From Alexandriicola marinus (lineage in GTDB: Bacteria; Pseudomonadota; Alphaproteobacteria; Rhodobacterales; Rhodobacteraceae): a stretch of DNA of 64,000 bases. This document shows positions 26,111 to 35,126 of this stretch, in pieces. The position numbers and the translations under genes are program-made. The notes beneath the pieces are model-generated. The model worked only from the letters and a program-made list of their open reading frames with translations. It did no database searches and was not told the DNA's origin. Each line of letters opens with the position of its first letter. The first letter of the stretch is position 1. The DNA is taken from positions 496,001-560,000 of the forward strand of contig NZ_RBVZ01000001.1 of NCBI RefSeq assembly GCF_004000435.1, read 5' to 3'.

Positions 26111-26623
26111 ATGGTGATCGAGGCGGCAAGACCGGAGGATCTGGGCGAGATTGCCGAGATCCAGATCGCAAGCTGGCAATCGGCGTACCGGGGTCTTGTC
26201 TCCGATTCCTTCCTCGACGAGGAGGTGCCCGGCATCATGGCACGCAAATGGGCGGATCTTCCGGGGCCGGACTGGATCGTGCTTGTCTCGCGGGAAGGCG
26301 ACAGGGTCGCAGGCTTCGCGGCACTGCACATGACACATGAGGGCGGACCTTACGTCGACAATCTGCACGTTCGCCCCGACGCAAGGGGTGGCGGCTTCGG
26401 GCGCGCGCTGATGGCCTCGATGGCGGCAGAGGTAATGGCGCGGGGCGGATCGAACATATGGCTGACCGTCATGCGGGACAACGCCCCGACGCGGGCCTTC
26501 TACCGCGCCATGGGCGGCACGGAGGGGCCTGACGGCCACGACGACCTCTTTGGCCAGAGGATCATGTCGCGCCCCGTGGCCTGGGATGATCTGGCCGCAC
26601 TCGCGGCACTTGGACGTCAATGA
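26111..26623 (+). CDS. GNAT-family N-acetyltransferase
   Basis: The 170-residue protein has the GNAT core: DNLHVRPDARGGGFGRALM carries the acetyl-CoA pyrophosphate loop (RxxGxG/A type) and VMRDNAPTRAFYRAMGG the C-terminal motif B. GGAGGGAACG precedes the ATG at 26111. The acceptor substrate is unknown. Confidence 0.86.
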   Translation: MVIEAARPEDLGEIAEIQIASWQSAYRGLVSDSFLDEEVPGIMARKWADLPGPDWIVLVSREGDRVAGFAALHMTHEGGPYVDNLHVRPDARGGGFGRALMASMAAEVMARGGSNIWLTVMRDNAPTRAFYRAMGGTEGPDGHDDLFGQRIMSRPVAWDDLAALAALGRQ

Positions 26624-26654
26624 AGATTTCTGCGAATTTCGGGTCGGTTCGCGC

Positions 26655-26683
26655 TTGACGGCCCCGGCGCGTTGGCCTAATCC
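26655..26683 (+). promoter_or_regulatory. Promoter of tRNA-Asp
   Basis: TTGACG-N17-TAATCC, ending 10 bp before the mature tRNA. The -10 is the same as that of tRNA-Val(TAC). Confidence 0.65.
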
Positions 26684-26693
26684 CCCGTCTCAC

Positions 26694-26770
26694 GCGGTTG
26701 TAGCTCAGTTGGTTAGAGTACCGGCCTGTCACGCCGGGGGTCGCGGGTTCGAGCCCCGTCAACCGCGCCA
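26694..26770 (+). tRNA. tRNA-Asp, anticodon GTC
   Basis: Acceptor GCGGTTG/CAACCGC, anticodon loop CTGTCAC between CCGGC/GCCGG, a normal D- and T-arm, G discriminator and encoded CCA. The GUC anticodon makes it a substrate of the queuosine pathway (tgt, queA). Confidence 0.97.
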
Positions 26771-26793
26771 CTTCCCCCTTTCGGGGACGATCC

Positions 26794-26815
26794 CGCCGCA
26801 CCGTCAGGTGCGGCG
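26794..26815 (+). terminator. Terminator of tRNA-Asp
   Basis: Perfect 9-bp stem CGCCGCACC/GGTGCGGCG with loop GTCA, followed by TTCGTCGTTC. Confidence 0.6.
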
Positions 26816-26848
26816 TTCGTCGTTCAGGGGGTGAGAAAGGAGTGGGCG

Positions 26849-27070
26849 ATGCGCCTTCTTGATCAGATACCGCTTTCGATCGCGTTCATCCTCGCGTTGA
26901 CGCTTGGGCTGGCGCCGTTCACGCCCGAACCGCATCTTTGGGAGAAGCTCAAGATGCTGGCAGCGGGCGAGCTGCGCGCCCCGATCGATGTTTTCGATCT
27001 TCTTCTGCATGGCGTGCCCTGGCTGGTTCTGATCCTGAAGCTGATACGGCTCGCCACCCGGCGCGGTTAA
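26849..27070 (+). CDS. Small conserved membrane protein
   Basis: The 73-residue protein has two hydrophobic segments (IPLSIAFILALTLGLAPF and GVPWLVLILKLIRLA) joined by a charged loop. I recall similar small proteins from Rhodobacterales, sometimes labelled RND transporter-related without basis. AAGGAG is well placed for the ATG at 26849. It precedes a cytoplasmic hypothetical by 58 bp and may be cotranscribed with it. Function unknown. Confidence 0.72.
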   Translation: MRLLDQIPLSIAFILALTLGLAPFTPEPHLWEKLKMLAAGELRAPIDVFDLLLHGVPWLVLILKLIRLATRRG

Positions 27071-27128
27071 CGCATCCTTCACCATCCTGCGCCGATGATC
27101 CTCCTGTTCCATGCGAGAGGAGGCGTCG

Positions 27129-27689
27129 ATGCGCCGCAATAGCCTGTTCCAGATCGATCCCGACGAAATCGACGCCCGTCTGAGAAGTGTCAATGCGCCG
27201 CTACTGGATCAGGCGGATGCCCTGTTGGACCAGGCGCGCCAGACCTGGAAAACGGGAGACGCGGACCGCATGCGCCGCGATGTCGAGCGGCTTGGCCGCT
27301 TGTCGGAGGATATCCGCCATATCCGCCTGTCGGACACCGCCCCGCTGCGCGCGGCTGCATTGGCCGGCAAACGGGTCTTTGGCGAATTCGAGGCCAGCCT
27401 GTCGCGGGCGCGCTCTGCGCTGCGTCTCCGGATCAGCGCGCTTGAATCGCCGGTGACGGTCCTTGCATCACCGGCCCCCGCAAAGGCCGATGGGTCAGGC
27501 TCCGCCGAAGATGTACCTCCCGACGCGGAGATCGCGATCGAGGATTTCGATCGTGAAGACCTGCCGCTCGAAGCGCTGCGCCCCTACCTCACGGATCATG
27601 CCCTGAAGATTGCTTTGACCAAGCATCTGTGCGCCCACGGGCCCAGCCTCGGGCCGGCGGTGCGCTACAGGGAATTGGCAAAGGTCTGA
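27129..27689 (+). CDS. Hypothetical helical protein
   Basis: The 186-residue protein is mostly helical, with Arg-rich amphipathic segments (residues about 10-100), a Pro/Ala linker and an acidic segment before a C-terminal helix (LTDHALKIALTKHLCAHG). No family or motif was recognised. GGAGG precedes the ATG at 27129. It may form a two-gene unit with the small membrane protein upstream. Confidence 0.7.
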   Translation: MRRNSLFQIDPDEIDARLRSVNAPLLDQADALLDQARQTWKTGDADRMRRDVERLGRLSEDIRHIRLSDTAPLRAAALAGKRVFGEFEASLSRARSALRLRISALESPVTVLASPAPAKADGSGSAEDVPPDAEIAIEDFDREDLPLEALRPYLTDHALKIALTKHLCAHGPSLGPAVRYRELAKV

Positions 27690-27709
27690 CCTTCGGGGGG
27701 CTGGCCGCC

Positions 27710-29098
27710 CTAGTCCTCGGCCGCCAGCGTGTCGAGAATGCGCGCCCAGCTGCGCATGCCACGATGAAAGCTGTCGAGACTGTATTTCTCGTTCGGGGAA
27801 TGGATCAGGTCGTCCTCGCGGCCGAAGCCGATCAGCATCGAATCGATGCCGAGGATATCCTTGAAATAACCCGCGATCGGGATCGAACCGCCTGATCCGA
27901 TGAAGGCCGCAGGCCGGGGCCATTCCTCGGACAACGCCTGCCGCGCCGCCTCGAATGCCGGATCGTCGGTCGACATGACGGAGGCGGGCGAGGCGCCGTG
28001 GGGATGGAAATCCACGCTGCAATCGGCCGGCAGCATGTCCTGCACCATCTTTCGGAAGCTTTCGCGGATCGCGAGAGGGTCCTGCTGGCCCACGAGCCGG
28101 AAGCTGATCTTGGCCCGCGCCTCTGACGGCAGAACGGTCTTGAACCCGTCGCCGGTGTAGCCGCCGGTGATGCCATTGACCTCGCAGGTGGGGCGCGACC
28201 AGATCATCTCGAGCGCGCTGCGCCCGGCCTCGCCTGCCGGCACCGACAGGCCCACATCGCCAAGAAAGGCGTCGGCATCGAAGCCGAGGTCTTCCCATTG
28301 CGCGCGCAGCTCGTTGCTCAGTTCGGGCACGCCGTCATAGAAGCCCGGGACGGTGACCCGGCCCTCGTCGTCGTGAAGGGCCGCGATGATCCCGGCCAGA
28401 ACCCGGATCGGATTGCGGGCAGGGCCCCCATACATGCCCGAATGCAGATCCATGTCGGGGCCACGGATCACGATCTCTTCGCCCAGAAGTCCGCGCAGCA
28501 TGGTGGTGACGGCGGGGGTTTCCTCGTCGAAGAGGCCGGTGTCGCAGATCAGCGCCAGCTCGGCCGCCAGTTCGTCGGTATGTTCTTTCAGAAACGGAAC
28601 AAGAGACGGGGAGCCCGATTCTTCCTCGCCCTCGAAGAAGAAAGTAATCTTCGCAGGCAGGCTTCCGTGAACGGCCTTCCATGCGCGGCAGGCCTCGACG
28701 AAGGTCATCAGCTGCCCCTTGTCGTCGGACGAGCCGCGACCGCGGATGACGCGGCCCTTGGGCGTGTCCTGGATTTCGGGGTCGAAGGGGTCGCGGTGCC
28801 ACAGGTCGAGCGGATCGACCGGTTGCACGTCGTAATGGCCATAGAACATCAGGTGGCGACCCGGCCCGTCCACATGGCCGATCACCATGGGGTGACCGGG
28901 GGTCGGGCGCTTGGTCGCATCGACGCCGATCGAGGCGAGGTCGTCCACCAGCCAGTCGGCGGCGGCATCGCATTTGTCGGCAAAGGCCGGATCGGTCGAG
29001 ATCGAGGGAATGCGCAGGAGCGTCATGAGCCGGTCGAGGGCCGCATCGAGATCGGCGTCAATCCGGTCGAGCACGGGGGCAAGGCGGGCAGAGGTCAT
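27710..29098 (-). CDS. M20-family metallodipeptidase
   Basis: The 462-residue protein shows the di-zinc M20 pattern: His88-x-Asp90 (FYGHYDVQPVD), the bridging Asp125 or Asp126 in RGSSDDKGQ, and Glu158-Glu160 in FEGEEESGS, with a lid domain between. Members of this group hydrolyse dipeptides in the cytoplasm; no signal peptide is seen. The start at 29098 has GGAAGAG upstream. It is divergent from hemA. Confidence 0.9.
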   Translation of the reverse strand: MTSARLAPVLDRIDADLDAALDRLMTLLRIPSISTDPAFADKCDAAADWLVDDLASIGVDATKRPTPGHPMVIGHVDGPGRHLMFYGHYDVQPVDPLDLWHRDPFDPEIQDTPKGRVIRGRGSSDDKGQLMTFVEACRAWKAVHGSLPAKITFFFEGEEESGSPSLVPFLKEHTDELAAELALICDTGLFDEETPAVTTMLRGLLGEEIVIRGPDMDLHSGMYGGPARNPIRVLAGIIAALHDDEGRVTVPGFYDGVPELSNELRAQWEDLGFDADAFLGDVGLSVPAGEAGRSALEMIWSRPTCEVNGITGGYTGDGFKTVLPSEARAKISFRLVGQQDPLAIRESFRKMVQDMLPADCSVDFHPHGASPASVMSTDDPAFEAARQALSEEWPRPAAFIGSGGSIPIAGYFKDILGIDSMLIGFGREDDLIHSPNEKYSLDSFHRGMRSWARILDTLAAED

Positions 29099-29226
29099 GG
29101 TGAAGGGCTCTTCCTGATGATCGATTTGCTGAAAGAGTGACGGCAGGGCGGGGGGATGTCCAGCCGGGAGAGGCGGACCTATCTGCCCTGTGCGGGGATG
29201 GGGCAGGGGCGTCAAATTGTAGCGTA

Positions 29227-29255
29227 TTGCCCGATCGTTGAGCGCTCTATATGAC
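29227..29255 (+). promoter_or_regulatory. Candidate promoter of hemA
   Basis: TTGCCC-N17-TATGAC, about 50 bp before the hemA start. TATATG at 29248 is an alternative -10 with a shorter spacer. No FnrL-type TTGAT-N4-ATCAA box was seen here. Confidence 0.35.
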
Positions 29256-29306
29256 AGCCCATCACCGGGTTTGCGTCCCGGATTTCGACGACTGAGGAGA
29301 TGGCTC

Positions 29307-30530
29307 TTGGATTATGCCGCGCATCTGGACACGGCGCTGACGCGTCTGCATGACGAAGGCCGCTACCGGACCTTTATCGATATCGCGCGCAAGAACGGTC
29401 AGTTTCCCCATGCCACGTGGCGCCGTCCGGACGGGACGGAACAGCCCGTCACGGTCTGGTGTGGCAATGACTACCTCGGGATGGGGCAGCATCCTGTGGT
29501 GCTTGCGGCGATGCACGAGGCGATCGATGCCGTGGGCGCGGGCTCTGGCGGGACGCGCAACATCTCGGGCACGACGGTCTATCACAACCTGCTCGAGGCC
29601 GAGCTTGCCGACCTGCACGGCAAGGAAGCGGCGCTGCTTTTCACCTCGGCCTATATTGCCAATGATGCCACGCTCAGCACGCTGCCGCGTCTGTTTCCCG
29701 GTCTGATCATCTATTCCGACGCGCTCAACCATGCCTCGATGATCGAGGGTGTGCGCCGCAATGGCGGGGCCAAGCGCATCTTCCGCCACAACGACGTGGC
29801 GCATCTGCGTGAATTGCTCGAGGCTGACGACCCGGCCGCGCCCAAGCTGATCGCCTTCGAATCCGTCTATTCGATGGACGGCGATTTCGGACCGATTGCC
29901 AAGATCTGCGATCTCGCCGAGGAATTCGGGGCGCTGACATATATCGACGAGGTTCATGCCGTGGGCATGTACGGCCCGCGCGGCGGCGGCGTGTCCGAAC
30001 GCGATCGCCTTGCGCATCGGATCGACATCATCAACGGAACGCTCGCCAAGGCCTATGGCGTGATGGGCGGCTATATCGCGGCCTCGGCGCGGATGGTCGA
30101 CGCCATCCGCTCCTATGCGCCGGGCTTCATCTTCACCACGTCACTGCCACCTGCGGTGGCCGCGGGGGCCGCGGCCAGCGTCGCGCATCTCAAGACCGAC
30201 GCGGCCCTGCGCGATCTGCACCAGCAGCAGGCGGGCATACTCAAGCTGCGGCTCAAGGGTCTTGGTCTGCCCATCGTCGATCATGGAAGTCATATCGTTC
30301 CATTGATCGTGGGGGACCCGGTCCACACCAAGATGATGTCCGACAGGCTCCTGTCCGATCATGGAATCTACGTGCAGCCGATCAACTTTCCGACCGTTCC
30401 CCGCGGGACGGAGCGGCTGCGATTCACGCCCTCTCCCGTGCACGGACCGCGTGAAATGGATGCACTTGTTCATGCTTTGGACAGACTTTGGGGCCAATGT
30501 GCGCTGAATCGCGCTGATCTCGCAGGCTGA
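29307..30530 (+). CDS. hemA: 5-aminolevulinate synthase
   Basis: This is the PLP enzyme that condenses succinyl-CoA and glycine, the first step of heme and tetrapyrrole synthesis in alphaproteobacteria. The PLP lysine is Lys248 (NGTLAKAYG). Other family motifs are [30 protein letters not shown] and [15 protein letters not shown]. The start is TTG at 29307, 7 bp after GAGGAG. This gives 407 residues and the N-terminus [11 protein letters not shown], matching the known Rhodobacter enzyme in both length and lysine number. Its product feeds cysG-made siroheme as well as heme. Confidence 0.96.
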   Translation: MDYAAHLDTALTRLHDEGRYRTFIDIARKNGQFPHATWRRPDGTEQPVTVWCGNDYLGMGQHPVVLAAMHEAIDAVGAGSGGTRNISGTTVYHNLLEAELADLHGKEAALLFTSAYIANDATLSTLPRLFPGLIIYSDALNHASMIEGVRRNGGAKRIFRHNDVAHLRELLEADDPAAPKLIAFESVYSMDGDFGPIAKICDLAEEFGALTYIDEVHAVGMYGPRGGGVSERDRLAHRIDIINGTLAKAYGVMGGYIAASARMVDAIRSYAPGFIFTTSLPPAVAAGAAASVAHLKTDAALRDLHQQQAGILKLRLKGLGLPIVDHGSHIVPLIVGDPVHTKMMSDRLLSDHGIYVQPINFPTVPRGTERLRFTPSPVHGPREMDALVHALDRLWGQCALNRADLAG

Positions 30531-30641
30531 TAAATTTCTGCGCTGCAACGTTTTTTGCTCTGTGTTATGAAAACATAATTGGCCCGCCGCACTGCCGAAT
30601 CGTGGCGAGGTCAACTGGGGCAAAAGGCAACGGGACCAGGC

Positions 30642-31856
30642 ATGATCGGACGCGGCTTCAGACGCTCGAAGGCCACGAATGAGGGAGTTGAAGCCAAAGG
30701 CTTCGATGCCTTTGAACTGCGTCTTGGCGACCTGATGCGCGGTGAGCGGGCGACCATGGGCAAAAGCCTTCTGGACGTTCAGCGCGAACTGAAGATCAAG
30801 GCCGCCTATATCGCGGCAATCGAGAATGCTGATCCTTCTGCCTTTGATACGCCGGGCTTCATCGCGGGTTACGTGCGATCCTATGCGCGCTATCTGAACA
30901 TGGATGCCGACTGGGCGTTCGAGACGTTCTGCAAGGAAAGCGGTTTCGTCACCTCGCATGGCATGTCGGCCGAGGCCTCGTCGGTTCTGGCGTCGCGCGA
31001 GGACAGGATGCTTGGCGCGGCCGGCAAGGATATCTTCGCGTCGTCTGCCACACCGTTCATCCCCTCTGCCGAACGCGCCTTTTCGGGCATCGAACCGAGG
31101 GCTGTCGGCTCGATCATGGTTCTGGTTATGCTGATCGGTGGCATCGGATACGGCAGCTGGTCTGTCCTGCAGGAAGTCCAGAAGGTTCAGTTCGCCCCCG
31201 TGGAACAGGCCCCGACCGTGGTGTCGGATGTGGATCCTCTCGCGGGCGCGTCCCGGCCCGAAGGTCCGCTGACGCAAACCGTGGCCGATGCCACCATCCC
31301 GTCTCCCGATGCGCTCGACCGGCTTTATCGGCCGCAGGCGCTGGACGTGCCGGTGATGGTCGCGCGCGACGGTCCGATCTCGACCCTCGATCCATCGAGT
31401 GTGGGAACGCTGGTCGGCGAAACGGGCTTTGGTGCCCGCCCGGAACTGATCGCCCAAGTCGCGCCCGGCCTGCCGTCGGATGACCTTGCCGTGCCATCCG
31501 TTCAGGTCAACGAAGGGCCCGCCCCGGAGCTGGCATTGGTGGCCGTGCGTCCCGCATGGGTCAGGGTCCGTTCGGCCGAGGGCACGACGCTTTTCGAGGG
31601 CATCATGAACGCCGGGGATACCTTCGAGGTTCCCGCGACCGAGGATCCCGCAACGCTGCGCGTCGGGGAATCCGGTGCCGTCTATTTTGCCGTCAACGGC
31701 ACGCATTACGGCCCGGTCGGGCCCCGTGGCACCGTAACGTCGAATGTCGCGCTTGCCGTCGACAGCCTGACACAAAGCTATACGGTAGCCGATATCACCG
31801 CCGATTCCGATCTGGCCGAGCTTGTGAACGTCGCATCCGCCGAAACCACCGAATAG
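30642..31856 (+). CDS. RodZ-like protein: HTH, transmembrane segment and DUF4115 domain
   Basis: The 404-residue protein has an N-terminal helix-turn-helix of the RodZ type (residues about 25-90, LDVQRELKIKAAYIAAIENA), one transmembrane segment (154-176), a Pro-rich periplasmic linker, and a C-terminal beta domain (about 300-385, ALVAVRPAWVRVRSAEGTTL) matching DUF4115. RodZ links MreB to the cell-wall elongation machinery. It sits directly upstream of ispG, a linkage I recall from other alphaproteobacteria. The ATG at 30642 is the likely start. Confidence 0.85.
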   Translation: MIGRGFRRSKATNEGVEAKGFDAFELRLGDLMRGERATMGKSLLDVQRELKIKAAYIAAIENADPSAFDTPGFIAGYVRSYARYLNMDADWAFETFCKESGFVTSHGMSAEASSVLASREDRMLGAAGKDIFASSATPFIPSAERAFSGIEPRAVGSIMVLVMLIGGIGYGSWSVLQEVQKVQFAPVEQAPTVVSDVDPLAGASRPEGPLTQTVADATIPSPDALDRLYRPQALDVPVMVARDGPISTLDPSSVGTLVGETGFGARPELIAQVAPGLPSDDLAVPSVQVNEGPAPELALVAVRPAWVRVRSAEGTTLFEGIMNAGDTFEVPATEDPATLRVGESGAVYFAVNGTHYGPVGPRGTVTSNVALAVDSLTQSYTVADITADSDLAELVNVASAETTE

Positions 31857-31953
31857 GGCCCTTTCCGGTCGAAAACAGCACCGCCCCCGGCTTGTGAGCA
31901 GGCATCGGGGCGATTAGGTTGGCACCAACCAGCCAGTCAAAGGTCGCAGTCTC

Positions 31954-33084
31954 ATGTCGCTCAATCACATTCGTCCCTGGCGCAACATCTATCGCCGCAA
32001 GTCGCGCCAGATCATGGTGGGCAATGTGCCGGTCGGTGGTGATGCACCGATTTCGGTGCAGACGATGACCAATACGCTGACCACCGATGTGAAGGGCACG
32101 ATCGCACAAGTTCAGGCGGCCGCGGATGCGGGTGCCGATATCGTGCGCGTATCTGTACCCGACGAGGGCTCGTCGAAGGCCCTGAAGGAGATCGTGGCCG
32201 AAAGCCCGGTGCCGATCGTGGCCGACATCCATTTCCACTACAAACGCGGCATCGAAGCCGCCGAAGCGGGTGCCGCCTGCCTGCGGATCAACCCGGGCAA
32301 CATCGGTGACGAAAAACGCGTGCGCGAGGTCATCAAGGCGGCCCGAGACAACAACTGCTCCATGCGGATCGGCGTGAATGCGGGAAGCCTCGAAAAACAC
32401 CTGCTGGAAAAATACGGCGAGCCGTGCCCCGACGCGATGGTCGAAAGCGGGATGGATCATATCAAGATCCTGCAGGACAACGATTTTCACGAGTTCAAGA
32501 TCAGCTGCAAGGCCTCTGACGTCTTCATGGCGGCGGCCGCCTATCAGCAACTCTCTGAACAGACCGACGCCCCGATCCATCTGGGCATCACCGAGGCCGG
32601 TGGCCTGACTTCCGGCACGATCAAATCCGCCATCGGTCTGGGCAACCTTCTGTGGATGGGGATCGGCGACACGATCCGTGTCTCGCTTTCGGCCGATCCG
32701 GTCGAAGAGGTTAAGGTCGGCTACGAGATCCTCAAGTCGCTCGGCCTGCGGCACCGCGGCGTGAACATCATCTCTTGCCCGTCCTGCGCGCGGCAGGGCT
32801 TTGACGTGATCAAGACCGTCGAAATCCTCGAAAAGCGGCTGGAACACATCAAGACGCCGATGAGCCTGTCGATCATCGGCTGCGTCGTGAACGGCCCCGG
32901 TGAGGCGCTGATGACGGATGTGGGCTTTACCGGCGGCGGGGCGGGCAACGGCATGGTCTATCTGGCTGGCAAGCAAAGCCACCGGATGGACAACGACAAG
33001 ATGATCGACCACATCGTGGAACAGGTCGAAAAGCGCGCCGCCGATATCGAGGCCGGCGAGGCAGAGCGCCCCGCCGCCGAATAG
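31954..33084 (+). CDS. ispG: 4-hydroxy-3-methylbut-2-enyl-diphosphate synthase
   Basis: The 376-residue GcpE protein catalyses the penultimate MEP-pathway step to isoprenoids. The TIM-barrel half starts with [20 protein letters not shown]; the C-terminal half holds the [4Fe-4S] ligands Cys275, Cys278 and Cys310 with Glu317 ([20 protein letters not shown]). Electrons come from flavodoxin or ferredoxin. It ends 1 bp before the convergent transporter gene. Confidence 0.96.
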   Translation: MSLNHIRPWRNIYRRKSRQIMVGNVPVGGDAPISVQTMTNTLTTDVKGTIAQVQAAADAGADIVRVSVPDEGSSKALKEIVAESPVPIVADIHFHYKRGIEAAEAGAACLRINPGNIGDEKRVREVIKAARDNNCSMRIGVNAGSLEKHLLEKYGEPCPDAMVESGMDHIKILQDNDFHEFKISCKASDVFMAAAAYQQLSEQTDAPIHLGITEAGGLTSGTIKSAIGLGNLLWMGIGDTIRVSLSADPVEEVKVGYEILKSLGLRHRGVNIISCPSCARQGFDVIKTVEILEKRLEHIKTPMSLSIIGCVVNGPGEALMTDVGFTGGGAGNGMVYLAGKQSHRMDNDKMIDHIVEQVEKRAADIEAGEAERPAAE

Positions 33085-33085
33085 A

Positions 33086-33709
33086 TCAGGCCCGCGCCGT
33101 GTCGTGGCGCCGTTCGGCCAGCGCCTGACGGATGATCTGCCACGAGGACGACAGGAACAGCGACGCCATGATCGCGGCCACGATCAGGTCGGGCCAACCC
33201 GTGGCCGTGCCCCAGACACCCAGCGCCGCGATCATGACCGCCACGTTGCCGATCGCGTCGTTGCGCGAGCATAGCCAGACCGACCGGACATTGGCGTCCC
33301 CGTCCTTGTAGCGCATCAGTATCAGCACGCTGGCCAGATTGGCGGCAAGAGCCAATGCGCCGATCGCGCCCATGACGCCGGCCTCCGGGACGCCGACATA
33401 GACGACCCGGTAGAGGGTGGAGCCCAGAACCCAGACACCCATGACAAAAAGACTCAGCCCCTTGGCAAGGGCCGCCGTGGAGCGCACCCGCAGCGAGGCG
33501 CCGATCACGGCAAGCGAGATGCCATAGGTCAGCGCATCGCCCAGAAAATCCAGCGCGTCCGCCTGCAATGCCTGTGATCGGGCATAATGACCGGCCGTCA
33601 TTTCTACCGCGAACATCGCGGCGTTGATCGCGATCACGGCCCAGAGGCGCCGTTTGTAGTCGGGCGACACCCCATCGAATTTCGCGTCTTCTCCGCAGCA
33701 ACCTGACAT
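33086..33709 (-). CDS. Short CDF-type cation transporter
   Basis: The 207-residue inner-membrane protein has six hydrophobic segments, a TM2-like DALDFLGDALTYG and a TM5-like RNDAIGNVAV carrying the Asp/Asn residues that bind metal in cation-diffusion facilitators. It lacks the usual C-terminal cytoplasmic domain of about 90 residues. The N-terminus MSGCCGED could bind a thiophilic metal. It is divergent from a MerR regulator, and its promoter has the elongated spacer typical of MerR control, so metal efflux is very likely. Zn, Cd or Pb are plausible cargoes. Confidence 0.85.
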   Translation of the reverse strand: MSGCCGEDAKFDGVSPDYKRRLWAVIAINAAMFAVEMTAGHYARSQALQADALDFLGDALTYGISLAVIGASLRVRSTAALAKGLSLFVMGVWVLGSTLYRVVYVGVPEAGVMGAIGALALAANLASVLILMRYKDGDANVRSVWLCSRNDAIGNVAVMIAALGVWGTATGWPDLIVAAIMASLFLSSSWQIIRQALAERRHDTARA

Positions 33710-33741
33710 ATCGGTCTTCCCTTTGTATCTTGCTGCACCGG

Positions 33742-33772
33742 AAGGTAGTCTCTCTAGTGGCTAGAGGTTCAA
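33742..33772 (-). promoter_or_regulatory. MerR-type promoter and operator of the CDF transporter gene
   Basis: On the minus strand this reads TTGAAC-N19-TACCTT, a 19-bp spacer. A perfect dyad CTCTAG-TGG-CTAGAG (33752-33766) fills the spacer. An overlong spacer occupied by a dyad is the hallmark of MerR-activated metal promoters. Confidence 0.85.
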
Positions 33773-33784
33773 GAGGTAAATCAG

Positions 33785-34201
33785 ATGTTTTCCATCGGAG
33801 AGTTGTCCCGAAGGACCGGGGTCAAGGTGCCCACGATCCGCTATTACGAGGAGATCGGTCTTCTGACCCCCGCCGGGCGCAGTGCCGGCAATCAGCGGCG
33901 CTACGATGCCGCGGGGCTGGAGCGGTTGGGATTTATCAGGCATGCGCGCGCGCTGGGTTTCGGCATCGACGAGATCCTCTCGCTGATCGATCTGCAACAG
34001 CATCCCGACCGGTCCTGCCAGTCGGCGATGGAGATTGCCGAGGCGCAGCTTGCCGCCGTGCGCGACAAGATCGCGCAGCTTCGCTCGCTTGAGCAGGAAT
34101 TGTCCCGCATCGCGGATGGCTGCGAAGGGTCGGGCCCCGCGCGGCAATGCTATGTGCTCAGGTCATTGTCGGATCACGGGCTGTGTTCCAACCCGCATTG
34201 A
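33785..34201 (+). CDS. MerR-family metal-responsive regulator (ZntR/CadR-like)
   Basis: The 138-residue protein has the MerR winged helix (MFSIGELSRRTGVKVPTIRYYEEIG), a dimerisation helix and cysteines at 78, 113, 122 and 134. Cys78, Cys113 and Cys122 match the positions used by ZntR/CadR/PbrR-type sensors of divalent metals. It is transcribed away from the CDF transporter and should switch it on when the metal binds, by untwisting the 19-bp-spacer promoter between them. Which metal cannot be read from sequence. Confidence 0.9.
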   Translation: MFSIGELSRRTGVKVPTIRYYEEIGLLTPAGRSAGNQRRYDAAGLERLGFIRHARALGFGIDEILSLIDLQQHPDRSCQSAMEIAEAQLAAVRDKIAQLRSLEQELSRIADGCEGSGPARQCYVLRSLSDHGLCSNPH

Positions 34202-34203
34202 GG

Positions 34204-34956
34204 TCAGTCCTGCGCGCGGGCCTCGGCCACGACCAATTCCATCTGGTCGCCCGGGATATATCCGCGCACCAGCCGATCGCCGATCACGAAGGTCGGCGTT
34301 CCACTGATCGCGAGCGCCTGCGCCAGCGCCCGGTTCTCAGCGATGATGCGCGAGACGTCCTCGCTCTCCATCTCGGCGCTGATCGCCGCCGTATCCAGCC
34401 CGAACGTGTCGGAGATCTGGACAAGGGCCGACATCGTCACGTCCGACCGCATCGTCATCAGCGTGTTGTGCACATCCTCGTAGGCAGCATCCCCCTCGAC
34501 CCGCAGCACGGCGATCGCAAAGCGGGCCGCAAGCGTCGACTGGTCGCCAAGGATCGGGAATTCCTTGACGATGAAGCGGATGTTGCCATCGCTTTCCAGC
34601 AGGGTTTCGACCTCTTCGAACGCGCGTTTGCAATAGCCGCAGCGGTAATCGAGGAATTCGACAATCGTCACGTCACCATCGGGATTGCCGCCCACCCAGG
34701 AATGGCCATCGTCGAAAAGCTGATCGGCATAGGTCTGTGCAAGCGCCACATCATTGGCAGCCTGCGCCTCGCGTTCGCGCGACTCGAGGACCGAGATCGC
34801 CTCCATCAGCACTTCCGGGTTCTCAAGCAGGTAGGCCCTGATCTCCGAACGGAAGACACTGCGTTCGTCGTCTGTCATCTCGGACAAGTCGAAGGCGGCG
34901 GCAGGCAGCGCGACCCCAAGGGCAAGCGCTGCGGAAAGGGCGAGACGGGCGAACAT
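34204..34956 (-). CDS. Periplasmic DsbA-family thiol oxidoreductase
   Basis: The 250-residue protein has a cleavable signal peptide (residues 1 to about 21, ending ALPAAA), a helical N-terminal part, then a thioredoxin fold with active-site Cys106-Gly-Tyr-Cys109 and a cis-Pro in SGTPTFVIG. The N-terminal helical extension before the thioredoxin domain is typical of the DsbA/ScsC-like group in alphaproteobacteria. It probably makes or isomerises disulfides in exported proteins. GGAGG precedes the ATG at 34956. Confidence 0.88.
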   Translation of the reverse strand: MFARLALSAALALGVALPAAAFDLSEMTDDERSVFRSEIRAYLLENPEVLMEAISVLESREREAQAANDVALAQTYADQLFDDGHSWVGGNPDGDVTIVEFLDYRCGYCKRAFEEVETLLESDGNIRFIVKEFPILGDQSTLAARFAIAVLRVEGDAAYEDVHNTLMTMRSDVTMSALVQISDTFGLDTAAISAEMESEDVSRIIAENRALAQALAISGTPTFVIGDRLVRGYIPGDQMELVVAEARAQD

Positions 34957-35126
34957 GGCGAACCTCCGATTGGGGCAGCCGATTATGGCCCGGACGCCTC
35001 CCGATTGCACCGTCCCGCCCGGATCGCGGGCAATTGCGCCGCAACGATTGACGCGAGGGGGTGGGCGGGGGCAGATGGACCAAACCGGATCTGCACGTTG
35101 TTGCTGCGGACAATAGAGGCCAGAGC

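Noticed and set aside
24062-26770. Three tRNA genes as attachment sites of an integrated island
   Set aside because: No integrase, no repeated tRNA 3' end other than the genes themselves, and the surrounding genes are common chromosomal ones.
29227-29306. FnrL control of hemA as in Rhodobacter
   Set aside because: No TTGAT-N4-ATCAA dyad could be found between the M20 gene and hemA.
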